A DNA stretch of 11,818 nucleotides from Deltaproteobacteria bacterium (lineage in GTDB: Bacteria > Desulfobacterota > Syntrophia > Syntrophales > Smithellaceae), in contig JAGFXG010000167.1 of the NCBI GenBank assembly GCA_017860985.1, positions 1 through 11,818 on the forward strand, read 5' to 3'. Positions 1 to 7,621 of the stretch are shown one piece after another; positions within the stretch are counted from its first letter, which is position 1; the number at the start of each line of letters is the position of its first letter. Under the pieces are notes generated by a model. The model was not told the origin of the DNA and ran no database searches. It worked only from the letters and a program-made list of their open reading frames with translations. The position numbers and the translations under genes are program-made.

Positions 1-249
1 AAAGTGGAAAGATACGAAACATGGGGTTTCTACTGGACCTTTTTTATGTCCATATTCTGGCTGGTTCATCAGAAGGGAGATCTGCAAGGAGCTGTCCTGG
101 ATTCTATCGCTCCCCCGTATCATCCTGTTTTGCAAAGCTGGTCAAACACCTGGGCCGGTTTAATGGAATTGAATGGCGCAGAGAAGGTTATGGAATCTTT
201 CGATCAATATCTGCCCAAAACCCAGCTGATTATTGCCCGGAAGGAGTAA
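1..249 (+). CDS. C-terminal fragment of an unidentified protein
   Basis: The reading frame is open from the first base of the window and stops with TAA at 247-249, so this is the 3' end of a gene that begins outside. About 82 residues are visible. They are rich in aromatic residues (several Trp, Phe and Tyr in the first 25), include a hydrophobic stretch around FFMSIFWLV, and end in the polar tail PKTQLIIARKE. The ending resembles the last beta strand of some methyltransferase-like folds, but I do not recognise the family and assign no function. The stop lies 24 bases before the transporter start, so the two genes probably share a transcript. An ATG at 21 opens another frame (to 317), but it overlaps the transporter start and has no coding character that I recognise. 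Confidence 0.5.
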   Translation, partial: KVERYETWGFYWTFFMSIFWLVHQKGDLQGAVLDSIAPPYHPVLQSWSNTWAGLMELNGAEKVMESFDQYLPKTQLIIARKE

Positions 250-273
250 ATGCATTAACCCCAAAGGAATACC

Positions 274-1707
274 TTGAAAGATTTTACGGAAGGCAGCATC
301 GCAAGACAGGTAATTGATTTCACAATGCCCATCATGTTGGGCAATTTGCTGATGTCCGTCTACGGCATTATCAACCTGATCTGGGTGGGCAGGCTTCTGG
401 GGCATAAGGCAGTTGCCGCCGTAGCCGCCTCCCTGCCCATCATTATGCTGCTGCCCTCATTTCTCATCGGGCTGGGGATGGCCACGAATGTCCTGATTGC
501 GCAGGCATTCGGACGAAAAGACCAGGCCATGCTCAGGAAAATCCTGGCAAACTCATTTTTTTCTTCGATTCTGTTTTGCCTGGTGATTTCCGTTGTTGCC
601 CTGATATTTCGCCGCCAGCTGCTCGAATGGGTGCAGGCGCCGGCGGAAATCCAGGAGATGGCTCTGTCTTATCTGACCATCATGATAGCCACGCTGGTGT
701 TTCATTTTTTTATCAACTGGATGAACGGCATGTTGCGGGGACTGGGTGACGCCACAACAGTCGTAAAGATCCTCATCATGCTTGCCGTGTTCAATGTCAC
801 ATTCGTTCCACTGTTTATCGAGGGGTTCGGTCCCCTGCCTCCACTGGGGGTGGCCGGTGCGGCATGGGGCACAACACTGGCGGCCGTGGCAAGCAGCATC
901 ATCGGATATGTTTACCTGTTGCGTTTCAATCCTTATATCAATATGCGCAACTGGGATTACAGCCTAGACTGGCAAATCATCCGGGAAGTTTTTGTCATCG
1001 GTGTTCCCGCGTCGCTCCAGATGCTTGTGGTCTCCCTGGCCGGTGTAATCATCGTATCTCTTGTCAATCGTTATGGCACGGCCGTCACCGCGGCTTTCGG
1101 TATCGGCATGCAGGTTGACATGCTTGCTACGATCCCGTTTATGTCCATCGGGATGGCCGCGACGACCATTGCCGGCCAGAATCTGGGCGCTAAGAATCTG
1201 GACCGCGTTTTACAGACGATGCGGGTATCCGTTTATTTAGGTCTGTCCATTGCCCTTGTCTGCACCCTGGTGCTGTTGATATTTCCGGAGCATATCGGTG
1301 CCGCATTCCTCAAAGAATCCGCGGAAAGGACGCGTGTGCTCAGTATCGTCCGCGACTACTATCAATGGATGGCGTTTATTTTCCCCTGCTTTGCCGTTAT
1401 TTTTGCCATTCAGGGGGTGCTACGGAGCGCCGGTGACACGATGGCTTTGCTGGCCCTGTCGTTCATTGCCATGTTTGTCATTCGCATACCTCTGGCGTAT
1501 TTCCTTGCCGGACCCGGCGGTTTCAGGCAGGACGGCATTTGGATGGCCATGCTGGCAAGCAGTACACTTGCTGTCTTTTTAAACTGGCTGTACTATAAGA
1601 AAGGACCGTGGAAGGAAAAAAAGCTGCTGGGGAGACAAGGGACAAGGGACAAGGATCAAGGGACGCTTCGACAGGCTCAGCGACCGGAGGGACAAGATGA
1701 AAGGTGA
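274..1707 (+). CDS. MATE-family multidrug/Na+ or H+ antiporter
   Basis: This is a polytopic inner-membrane transporter of the multidrug and toxin extrusion (MATE/NorM/DinF) superfamily, which exports cationic or organic compounds in exchange for Na+ or H+. The 477-residue product opens with a short cytoplasmic stretch (KDFTEGSIARQVIDF) and a first helix PIMLGNLLMSVYGIINLIWVG. The GHKAVAAVAAS and IGLGMATNVLIAQAFG segments are typical of the first MATE half; the second half repeats the pattern (GIGMQVDMLATIPFMSIGMAATTIAGQNLGA). About 12 membrane helices are apparent, and family length is usually 440-460 residues. I chose the TTG at 274 because AAAGGA at 263-268 lies 5 bases upstream and the protein begins right at the conserved N-terminus. 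The oddity is the tail: from about residue 450 the protein is charged, repeat-derived sequence (DKDQGTLRQAQRPEGQDER) encoded by the heptad and 20-bp repeats, so the ancestral stop was probably lost. Substrate and coupling ion cannot be read from the sequence. Confidence 0.9.
   Translation: MKDFTEGSIARQVIDFTMPIMLGNLLMSVYGIINLIWVGRLLGHKAVAAVAASLPIIMLLPSFLIGLGMATNVLIAQAFGRKDQAMLRKILANSFFSSILFCLVISVVALIFRRQLLEWVQAPAEIQEMALSYLTIMIATLVFHFFINWMNGMLRGLGDATTVVKILIMLAVFNVTFVPLFIEGFGPLPPLGVAGAAWGTTLAAVASSIIGYVYLLRFNPYINMRNWDYSLDWQIIREVFVIGVPASLQMLVVSLAGVIIVSLVNRYGTAVTAAFGIGMQVDMLATIPFMSIGMAATTIAGQNLGAKNLDRVLQTMRVSVYLGLSIALVCTLVLLIFPEHIGAAFLKESAERTRVLSIVRDYYQWMAFIFPCFAVIFAIQGVLRSAGDTMALLALSFIAMFVIRIPLAYFLAGPGGFRQDGIWMAMLASSTLAVFLNWLYYKKGPWKEKKLLGRQGTRDKDQGTLRQAQRPEGQDER
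1634..1661 (+). repeat. Tandem GACAAGG heptad repeat
   Basis: Three perfect copies of the 7-mer GACAAGG (1634-1640, 1641-1647, 1648-1654) are followed by a degenerate copy ATCAAGG (1655-1661). A further GGGACAAG follows at 1689-1695 and related AAGG-rich sequence continues to about 1725. The array lies inside the 3' end of the MATE reading frame. Since 7 is not a multiple of 3, each change in copy number would shift the frame of the C-terminal tail. Confidence 0.8.
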
Positions 1708-1754
1708 AAGGAAGAAGGCGCAAGGTACTAAGACCGCTTCGACAAGCTCAGCGA
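1664..1754. repeat. Pair of 20-bp dispersed repeats
   Basis: Two direct copies of a 20-mer, CGCTTCGACAGGCTCAGCGA at 1664-1683 and the same with one G-to-A change (position 11) at 1735-1754, lie 71 bases apart. The first is inside the MATE coding sequence and encodes LRQAQR; the second is in the space before the convergent der gene. The second copy can form a small GCTT/AAGC hairpin. From general knowledge, CTTCGACAxGCTCAGCG repeats are scattered in many bacterial genomes and often appear as translated LRQAQRPE tails. No terminator-like hairpin with a T-run was seen between the MATE and der stops. Confidence 0.75.
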
Positions 1755-1809
1755 ACGCGCTTCCTGTCCTCCGCCGGCGCGTGTGCCCTTTAGACTATGA
1801 GACGGGGAA

Positions 1810-3129
1810 TTAGCGTTTTTTGCGGAAGATCAGTTTAATCGGGACCTTGTCGAACCCGAATTCGGTGCGGATTTGATTCATCAGGTATCGCTCATAGGAA
1901 AAGTGGACGCCTTTGGCGTGCGGAACGAATAAGATAAATGTTGGCGGCTTTATGCCGGTTTGCGTGGCGTAAGAGATGCTCATGGTCCTGTTCTGAAAGC
2001 GCGCCATCGGGTTTTTCCGGACGCATCTTTCGACCAGATCGTTCAAGGGCGAGGTGCCCACTCTTTTCGTGTACTGGCTGTAGACGTCGTTGATAAGTTC
2101 AAATATCTTCGGCGCGCGCTGTCCGGTCAGTGCGGAAATGAAAAGAATGGGAGCAAAATCCATGAACTTGAGTTCATCATGAATTTTTTCAACAAATTTA
2201 CCCACGGTGGCATTGTCTTTTTCGATTTTATCCCACTTGTTCACCACGATAATGCATGCTTTGCCGCGCTCATAGGCAAGACCGACAATTTTGGCATCCT
2301 GCTCGGTGATGCCTTCTTCCGCATCGATCAACACCAGTGCAATATCGCAGCGGTTGATGGTTTTGAGCGCCTGGACAACGCTGTATTTTTCCAGCGTCAG
2401 GCTGATTTTGTTTTTCCTGCGGATGCCCGCCGTGTCAATCAGCAGATAATACCGGCCGTGCACCTTGATGGTTGTGTCGATGGCGTCACGTGTGGTGCCG
2501 GGTGTGGGATTGGCAATGCTTCTTTCCTTTCCGGAAATCAGATTGATGAGGGATGATTTGCCGACGTTGGGCTTGCCGACAATCGCTACCGCAATGGGTT
2601 CGTCTTCGTCGTCCTTATTTTCGGTTGCCTGGGGAAAACCTTCCGTCAGCACGGCCAGCAGTTCATCCACACCCAACCCGTGCTGAGCGGAAATGGAATA
2701 GATTTCATCGATGCCCAGCCGGTAAAATTCAGAGAGAAGTTCTTCATGGCGCGCACCGTCCACTTTATTGGCGGCGTAAAATACATTTTTGCCGCGGCTC
2801 CGCAATTGGCGCGCTATTTCAATATCCGTCGGGGTGAGGCCGTCTTTGCCGTCCATCAGAAAAATAATGACATCCGCTTCTTCAATGGCCAGGTTTGTCT
2901 GCTCACGCATCTGGATCAGAATGCGTTCTTCCGTTACCGGTTCGAATCCGCCGGTGTCAATCAGCGTGAAAGCTTTATCGTGCCAGACGCAATCCATGTA
3001 ATTGCGGTCGCGCGTTGCGCCCGGTTCGTCGATGACGATGGCCTTCTGCTTTCCCGCAATGCGGTTAAAGAGCGTTGATTTGCCCACATTGGGGCGGCCT
3101 ACGATGGCGATAACGGGTTTTGCCTGCAT
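1810..3129 (-). CDS. der: Ribosome-assembly GTPase Der (EngA)
   Basis: Der is a cytoplasmic tandem-GTPase needed for maturation of the 50S ribosomal subunit. The 439-residue product has the family's defining two G domains in a row. The first has GRPNVGKS at residues 11-18, PGATRD, DTGG and NKVD. The second has GKPNVGKS near residue 185, PGTTRD, DTAG and NKWD near residue 300. A C-terminal KH-like domain (from about NDLVERCVRK) ends in a basic FRKKR tail. Length matches the short Der form (about 436 in Bacillus). The ATG at 3127-3129 follows an AGAGG-like ribosome binding site. The gene lies 8 bases downstream of era, as last gene of the mtaB-rnc-era-der operon, and converges on the MATE gene. 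It appears intact, unlike era just upstream. No clear rho-independent terminator follows it. Confidence 0.97.
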   Translation of the reverse strand: MQAKPVIAIVGRPNVGKSTLFNRIAGKQKAIVIDEPGATRDRNYMDCVWHDKAFTLIDTGGFEPVTEERILIQMREQTNLAIEEADVIIFLMDGKDGLTPTDIEIARQLRSRGKNVFYAANKVDGARHEELLSEFYRLGIDEIYSISAQHGLGVDELLAVLTEGFPQATENKDDEDEPIAVAIVGKPNVGKSSLINLISGKERSIANPTPGTTRDAIDTTIKVHGRYYLLIDTAGIRRKNKISLTLEKYSVVQALKTINRCDIALVLIDAEEGITEQDAKIVGLAYERGKACIIVVNKWDKIEKDNATVGKFVEKIHDELKFMDFAPILFISALTGQRAPKIFELINDVYSQYTKRVGTSPLNDLVERCVRKNPMARFQNRTMSISYATQTGIKPPTFILFVPHAKGVHFSYERYLMNQIRTEFGFDKVPIKLIFRKKR

Positions 3130-3137
3130 GGAAACCT

Positions 3138-3970
3138 CTATTTGATAAGTCCGAACTCACGCAACATTTTGTCGGAACTGGTCCAGTCTTTTCTGACGCG
3201 AACAAACAATTCCAGAAAAACCTTCGCGCCGAAAAGTTTTTCCATCGAAAGGCGCGCGTTCGTCCCGATTTTTTTGAGCATGGCGCCTTTTTTCCCGATC
3301 ATGATCGCTTTTTGCGATTCTTTTTCCACGTTAATGGTTGCGCTGATGCGGATCAGATTTTTTTCTTCATCTTCCTTGAACAGATCAATCATGACTGCTG
3401 CGGCGTAAGGAATTTCCTGCTGGGTTAAAAGCGTAATCTGTTCACGGATAAATTCTGCCGCGATAAACCGTTCGGTAGCGTCGGTTGCGATATCGTCGGG
3501 AAACAGCTGCGGTCCCTCCGGCAGAGCCTCCTTCAGACAAGCGAGCAACTCATCAAGACCGTCGCCTTTTAAGGCACAGATCGGGAAAATTCCGGCGAAG
3601 TCATAAAGCCTGCTGTATTGATCGATCAGGGGCAGCAGAGAGGGTTTCCCGACCCGGTCAATTTTGTTGATGGCCAGAAATACCGGAGCTTTAACGCCAG
3701 CCACATCAAAAGGACATCGGCATCGCCGATGGTGTCGCGGGCCGCCTGCACCATTGCCCGGTTGAGAGGACTTTTCGGTTTGTGCATTCCCGGCGTGTCG
3801 AGAAAGATCAATTGCGCGTCTGGGAAATTCTTGATGCCCGTGATGCGGTTGCGCGTCGTTTGCGGCTTGTTGGCGACGATGGATATTTTGTCGCCGATGA
3901 TCGCGTTGAAAAAAGTTGACTTGCCCACATTCGGACGGCCCAGGATGGCGATGAAGCCTGATTTAAACAC
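3138..3970 (-). pseudogene. era: GTPase Era, split by an internal deletion and frameshift
   Basis: Era is a cytoplasmic GTPase with a KH domain that binds the 3' end of 16S rRNA during 30S assembly. The N-terminal part has GRPNVGKS (residues 11-18), the QTTR switch and DTPG (58-61), and reads correctly to IGDADVLL near 3706. The C-terminal part resumes in another frame at [16 protein letters not shown] (G4 motif NKID) and runs through the KH domain with IGKKG, ending at 3138. Era proteins normally have about 20 more residues between these blocks (the strand and helix linking G3 and G4). The span of 833 bases is not a multiple of three, so sequence is lost (a length of 1 modulo 3) near 3700-3712. 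I prefer the GTG at 3968-3970, with GGAG at 3977-3980 six bases upstream; a TTG at 3982 is the alternative. It follows the radical SAM gene closely and precedes der by 8 bases. Because era is usually essential, either the sequence is wrong here or another copy exists. Confidence 0.88.
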
Positions 3971-3986
3971 GATCGTCTCCAATAAT

Positions 3987-5075
3987 TTACACGATACCCG
4001 GAATATCGAGAGAATAAGTCTCTCCCGCTTCGGTGTTCAGAGATATATTTCCCGGAGGGACATCGAGATTAGAGTCTATAACGATATGAGCGTCCGGGTA
4101 AAGGGTTTTTATTGCTTCGACATTTCTGTTGCCAAGGCCCTGAAAATTGGAAACGTCATGTTTGGAGACTTTGAACCGTAATTCACGGATATGCGGGGGA
4201 ATATTTTTAAGCAATTGCAGGGTGGCTGCGTAAAAAACGGCAGAATAAACCAGGCTGCCGAAGGCCGGGTGCAAGGGACCTGCCAGAACAGCCCCTTTCT
4301 GACTCATTTCCGGTGTCATTTGCAGACCAAAGCGGATGATGCGAATGCCTGCAGGTATCAGTTTTTCTCTGGCCAGACAGCACCACTGGACCGCCTCATC
4401 AAGCGAAAGGGGCTGATAGCCTCCTGCACGGTATTCATCAGCCAGCGCCGTATCTTTGAAAACAAGCACCGGATGGATACGCACGGTGTCCGGGTGCAGC
4501 TCAATGGTTTTCTCAATCGTTTCCATGAACATTTCACGTGTTTCAAGTGGCAGGCCGGCCATCAGGTGCAGTCCGTTTGAAAATCCGTGCTTCTTGAGAA
4601 GTTTCATGGCCTCGACTGTTGCCCGGGCGTCATGACCGCGGCAGGCCTTACGAAGGACTTCCTCGTTGAATGACTGGGCGCCGATCTCAATTGTCCGGAC
4701 GCCGCAGGAATATAAAAATTTCAGCTGGTCGTCGTCAATATAATCGGGTCTTGTAGAAATCCGGATGGACGATACCTGTCCTTTTGCAATATAAGCGCCG
4801 GCCCATGACAGGAGTCGCTTTTGATATTCAGGTTCCAGACCGGTAAAATTGCCCCCGTAAAAAGCGATTTCCACCCTGCGCATTTTGTCTTTGTTCCAAC
4901 GCAGATAGGAGGCGACTTCTCCGTCAAAAAAACTTTTAATGACTTCCGGAGCATAATTTCCGGCGGCAATTTTTTCATTGCAGAAACTGCAGCGCTGCGG
5001 GCAGCCGCTGTTCATGATAAAAATAGGGATAATCAGAGATTTTTCCAACAGGTGTTTTTCAGGAGTTTTTTGCAT
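3987..5075 (-). CDS. Elp3-like radical SAM protein of unknown substrate
   Basis: This is a radical S-adenosylmethionine enzyme of the Elp3-like group (COG1243 type) that is often found beside rnc in anaerobes; its reaction is not established to my knowledge. With the ATG at 5073-5075 the product has 362 residues. The cluster-binding cysteines CxxxCxxC are C25, C29 and C32 ([13 protein letters not shown]), followed by FYGGNFTGL (the GGE-like SAM-contact strand), the RISTRPD strand, [10 protein letters not shown] and [12 protein letters not shown]-terminal domain (from about [13 protein letters not shown]) is typical of this group; no acetyltransferase domain is present, unlike true Elp3. The frame is open upstream to 5216, but that extension runs antiparallel in character to the rnc 3' end and is basic, low-complexity and unconserved, so I start at 5075. 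The gene then overlaps rnc by 17 bases, suggesting translational coupling. A role in tRNA modification is plausible from family and context only. Confidence 0.85.
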   Translation of the reverse strand: MQKTPEKHLLEKSLIIPIFIMNSGCPQRCSFCNEKIAAGNYAPEVIKSFFDGEVASYLRWNKDKMRRVEIAFYGGNFTGLEPEYQKRLLSWAGAYIAKGQVSSIRISTRPDYIDDDQLKFLYSCGVRTIEIGAQSFNEEVLRKACRGHDARATVEAMKLLKKHGFSNGLHLMAGLPLETREMFMETIEKTIELHPDTVRIHPVLVFKDTALADEYRAGGYQPLSLDEAVQWCCLAREKLIPAGIRIIRFGLQMTPEMSQKGAVLAGPLHPAFGSLVYSAVFYAATLQLLKNIPPHIRELRFKVSKHDVSNFQGLGNRNVEAIKTLYPDAHIVIDSNLDVPPGNISLNTEAGETYSLDIPGIV

Positions 5076-5775
5076 GATGAATACTTTCCCAGGCTTTTTG
5101 TGCCGCCTGCTTTTGAGCGTCTTTTTTACTTTTTCCCCGGCCGGTTTGCCGGATATCACTGCCGATGGCAACTTCAATTTCAAAGATTTTGTCATGATCG
5201 GGGCCGCATGAATCAAGCAGGGTATAAAGCGGCGCTGATTTGTATTTCTTCTGACACAATTCCTGAAGGGCTGTTTTGTAATCGAAACATTGTGCGTTCA
5301 GGGTCTCGTCACTCAGGAGGGGTTTCATAAGGCGCTTGAGGATTATTTTTGTTCTGCCGAAGCCGGAATCGAGATAAATTGCGGCGATCACAGCTTCCAG
5401 GGCGTTGGCCAGAAGCGATTCCTTGGAACGTCCGCCGGACAGTTCCTCTCCGTGACCCAGAAGCAGGCAATCTCCCAGGGCAAGTTTCCCCGCAAGATCC
5501 GCCAGGGGTTTTTCGTTGACCATCAGAGACCTCAATTTGGAGAGTGTCCCCTCGTCAAAACCGGGGTGCTGTTTCATCAGCAGATCGCTGATGCAAAGCC
5601 CCAAAACAGCGTCACCCAGGAATTCAAGCCTTTCATTGTCGTTTGCACCCGGTTGCGGATTCTCATGGGTGTAGGAGCGGTGTGTCAGGGCGGTCGAAAG
5701 CAGATCCATATCCCGGAAAATGTAGCCGAGCTTTTCCTGAAGAGCTGTTAATCGTTTTAATCTGTCTTTATCCAT
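5059..5775 (-). CDS. rnc: Ribonuclease III
   Basis: RNase III cleaves double-stranded RNA, processing rRNA precursors and some mRNAs in the cytoplasm. The 238-residue product has the signature ERLEFLGDAVL at residues 48-58 (catalytic E51 and D55), the GRSKESLLANALEAV segment containing metal ligand E127, and a C-terminal double-stranded RNA-binding domain (about 158-232, ending GKSKKDAQKQAAQKAWESI). Position 124 is Asn where Escherichia coli has Asp114; the spacing is otherwise conserved, and I believe Asn occurs here in other lineages. I chose the ATG at 5773-5775 because AGGA lies 8 bases upstream; a TTG two codons earlier (5781) is possible. The start overlaps the mtaB stop by 8 bases and its end overlaps the radical SAM gene, so all three are one transcript. 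Confidence 0.96.
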   Translation of the reverse strand: MDKDRLKRLTALQEKLGYIFRDMDLLSTALTHRSYTHENPQPGANDNERLEFLGDAVLGLCISDLLMKQHPGFDEGTLSKLRSLMVNEKPLADLAGKLALGDCLLLGHGEELSGGRSKESLLANALEAVIAAIYLDSGFGRTKIILKRLMKPLLSDETLNAQCFDYKTALQELCQKKYKSAPLYTLLDSCGPDHDKIFEIEVAIGSDIRQTGRGKSKKDAQKQAAQKAWESIHHAKNS

Positions 5776-7099
5776 GACCAATCCTGCCTGTGAGCCTGCC
5801 TTCCCGATACTGTTCGATCTCTACGGTGACAATGGTATTTACTAAAGTTCGATGGTGTTTGTCCAGTATTACAGGAAGATAATTATGAGAGAACCCTTTG
5901 CCAAGACCGGTTTTCTTATCCGGGCTTTGCTCAACCAGCACCGGCAGTGTTTTCCCGATAAAGCGCCGGGAGAACGTTTCTCTTTTTTTTGCGCCAAGAT
6001 CCCGCAGAATGGCGGCCCGTTCCTTTTTAACCTTTTCCGGAACCTTGGGCTGAATGTCCCGGGCAGCGGTTCCCGGCCTTTCGGAGTATGGGAAAACATG
6101 CAGATAGGACACGGGTAAGCCTTCCAGAAGTTTCAATGTATTGCCGAATTCCTTTTCTCCTTCGCCGGGAAAGCCGACCATCACGTCAACTCCGATGGCA
6201 ATGTCTTTTATGGCCCGGGCCACTTTTTCAACCCGGTTACGATAGAACGCCACGTCGTAATTGCGTTTCATCATTTTCAAAATGGAGTCATCGCCGCTTT
6301 GCAGAGGGATATGCACGTGTGGACAAAGGTTTGGATGCCGGTTGAAAAGACAAATCAGATCCTCTGATATTTCATTGGGTTCGATGGAACTGAGGCGAAA
6401 CCTTGCCCCGGGATTTTGTGACAACAGGTATTCGAGCATCCGGACGATATCGGTTTCGGGCTGTAAATCATGTCCATAGTGTCCCAGATGGATTCCGGTG
6501 AGAACAATTTCCTGGTAATTTTGACTGATGAAATTTTTCACGCCCTGCAGAACGTCCTGGAAGGGCAGGCTGCGGCTGGTGCCGCGGGCAAAAGGGACAA
6601 TGCAGTAGCTGCAAAACGCGTCGCAGCCGTCCTGAATTTTGAAAAAAGCCCGGGTCCGACCCGTCCATGGTGAAAAGGGAGTGGAAATGAATTGCTTCTG
6701 CAGGAAAATATCGGATGATATGATTTGCCGGGAATTCTGCGCCGGATCATTAAGCATCTCGACAATCCGATGCTTGTTGTCGTTGCCTACCACCGTGGTA
6801 ACTCCATCGATGGCGGTGAGCGTTTGAGCCTGAGTCTGCGCGTAGCAGCCGGTAACGATAATGCGGGCCAGGGGATTGGCGCGCTTTGCCCGTCGGATGA
6901 GCTGTCGCGCCTGAAAGTCGGCAAACGAGGTTACCGTGCAGGTATTGATGACGTAAGCATCGGCAAAGGAGTTAAACGGAACAAGGATATGGCCGGCTGA
7001 TTGCAGCTCTCCGGCTATGGAAGCAGAATCACATTGATTTACCTTGCATCCCAGTGTGGTCAGGGCGACGGTTATATTTGTTTTTTTCATCATCTTCAT
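5768..7099 (-). CDS. mtaB: tRNA t6A37 methylthiotransferase MtaB
   Basis: MtaB converts N6-threonylcarbamoyladenosine at position 37 of tRNAs to its 2-methylthio form (ms2t6A), using two [4Fe-4S] clusters and SAM. The 443-residue product has the UPF0004 N-terminal domain with its three cluster cysteines C18 (TLGCKVNQCD, the MtaB-type motif), C54 (NTCTVT) and C85 (TGCYAQ). The radical SAM triad C159, C163, C166 (DGCDAFCSYC) follows, then the CIVPFARGTSRS segment, HIPLQSGDD, VGFPGE, and a C-terminal TRAM-like domain (from about GKTLPVLVEQ). The MtaB rather than MiaB or RimO assignment rests on GCKVNQ and the CIVPFARG loop. Three in-frame ATGs (7099, 7093, 7090) lie at the start with no strong Shine-Dalgarno; I give the longest. 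It is first in its operon, about 30 bases downstream of the predicted transcription start. Confidence 0.93.
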   Translation of the reverse strand: MKMMKKTNITVALTTLGCKVNQCDSASIAGELQSAGHILVPFNSFADAYVINTCTVTSFADFQARQLIRRAKRANPLARIIVTGCYAQTQAQTLTAIDGVTTVVGNDNKHRIVEMLNDPAQNSRQIISSDIFLQKQFISTPFSPWTGRTRAFFKIQDGCDAFCSYCIVPFARGTSRSLPFQDVLQGVKNFISQNYQEIVLTGIHLGHYGHDLQPETDIVRMLEYLLSQNPGARFRLSSIEPNEISEDLICLFNRHPNLCPHVHIPLQSGDDSILKMMKRNYDVAFYRNRVEKVARAIKDIAIGVDVMVGFPGEGEKEFGNTLKLLEGLPVSYLHVFPYSERPGTAARDIQPKVPEKVKKERAAILRDLGAKKRETFSRRFIGKTLPVLVEQSPDKKTGLGKGFSHNYLPVILDKHHRTLVNTIVTVEIEQYREGRLTGRIGHG

Positions 7100-7137
7100 C
7101 CGGCGGATATATCATCTCAAATCCGATTACAAGTTAT

Positions 7138-7166
7138 ATTATTTTCCGCCTGCCGCCCCTTGTCAA
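7138..7166 (-). promoter_or_regulatory. Sigma70-type promoter of the mtaB operon
   Basis: On the minus strand a perfect TTGACA (7166-7161) is followed after 17 bases by AATAAT (7143-7138), five of six matches to TATAAT. Transcription would begin near 7131, about 30 bases before mtaB. The -35 overlaps a small inverted repeat TTGTC-AA-GACAA (7160-7171), which could be an operator or chance. Confidence 0.7.
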
Positions 7167-7249
7167 GACAAACAAAAAATGGATTTTCTCAAAAAAAAAT
7201 GCGATAGAAACAAACCAAATTAAAAAATACCGGAAGGAGACTTTATCCC

Positions 7250-7615
7250 ATGGAATCTGTTGGGGCTTATTTCCAGGCAAACCCGGCGGCCTTCACGTTA
7301 CTGGCCATTTCTCTTGTTGTGTTGATTCTGTATTTTATCTTAAGCAAATTGATTAAAATGGCTATTATTGTGCTTTTAGTTATTCTCCTGGGTGGAGGCG
7401 CTTACCTTTTCAAGGATCCGGCATCCACGTCCGACAAAATAAAAAAATCCGTTGAAACATTTAAAACCGGCGGAGAAGCAATCGGGGATAAGCTCAGCCG
7501 TTTCTGGCAGGATACCAAGGAAATGGGGAGCAAGGTGACAAAAGTCCCCGGGGAGATCAACAAGCTGCTGGATACTGCCGACACAGATGCCAAGAAAGAA
7601 TTCAAGAAGAAATGA
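7250..7615 (+). CDS. Small two-helix membrane protein, unknown function
   Basis: I do not recognise this 121-residue protein. It has a short polar N-terminus and two hydrophobic segments, at about residues 14-31 (FTLLAISLVVLILYFIL) and 36-54 (MAIIVLLVILLGGGAYLF). A highly charged, Lys-rich C-terminal half (about 58-121) follows, predicted helical, with the ending DTDAKKEFKKK. Two membrane passes with both ends on the same side are likely. Translation is well supported: AAGGAGA at 7234-7240 lies 9 bases before the ATG, and codon use is normal. It is transcribed divergently from mtaB across a 150-base spacer and converges on the DUF1846 gene with only 6 bases between stops and no visible terminator. 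No + strand promoter of good quality was found. Confidence 0.75.
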   Translation: MESVGAYFQANPAAFTLLAISLVVLILYFILSKLIKMAIIVLLVILLGGGAYLFKDPASTSDKIKKSVETFKTGGEAIGDKLSRFWQDTKEMGSKVTKVPGEINKLLDTADTDAKKEFKKK

Positions 7616-7621
7616 ACTTTT

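Noticed and set aside
1634..1661. CRISPR-like array
   Set aside because: Contiguous 7-mers without spacers; it is a simple tandem repeat.
1960..2556. 198-codon open frame on the + strand
   Set aside because: It lies antisense to the well-supported der gene and has no recognisable domains.
3626..3704. Programmed ribosomal frameshift in era
   Set aside because: Conserved residues are missing at the junction, and no slippery heptamer or stimulatory structure is apparent. Simple frameshifting could not restore a normal Era.
5076..5216. N-terminal extension of the radical SAM gene, open to 5216
   Set aside because: It overlaps conserved rnc coding sequence, is basic and low-complexity, and the ATG at 5075 places the CxxxCxxC motif at the usual distance.
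4821..5330. 169-codon open frame on the + strand
   Set aside because: Antisense to the radical SAM and rnc genes; no start signal or family resemblance.
7160..7188. + strand promoter for the small membrane protein (TTGTCA, 17 bases, ATTTTC)
   Set aside because: The -10 is poor and the -35 overlaps the much better minus-strand mtaB promoter.
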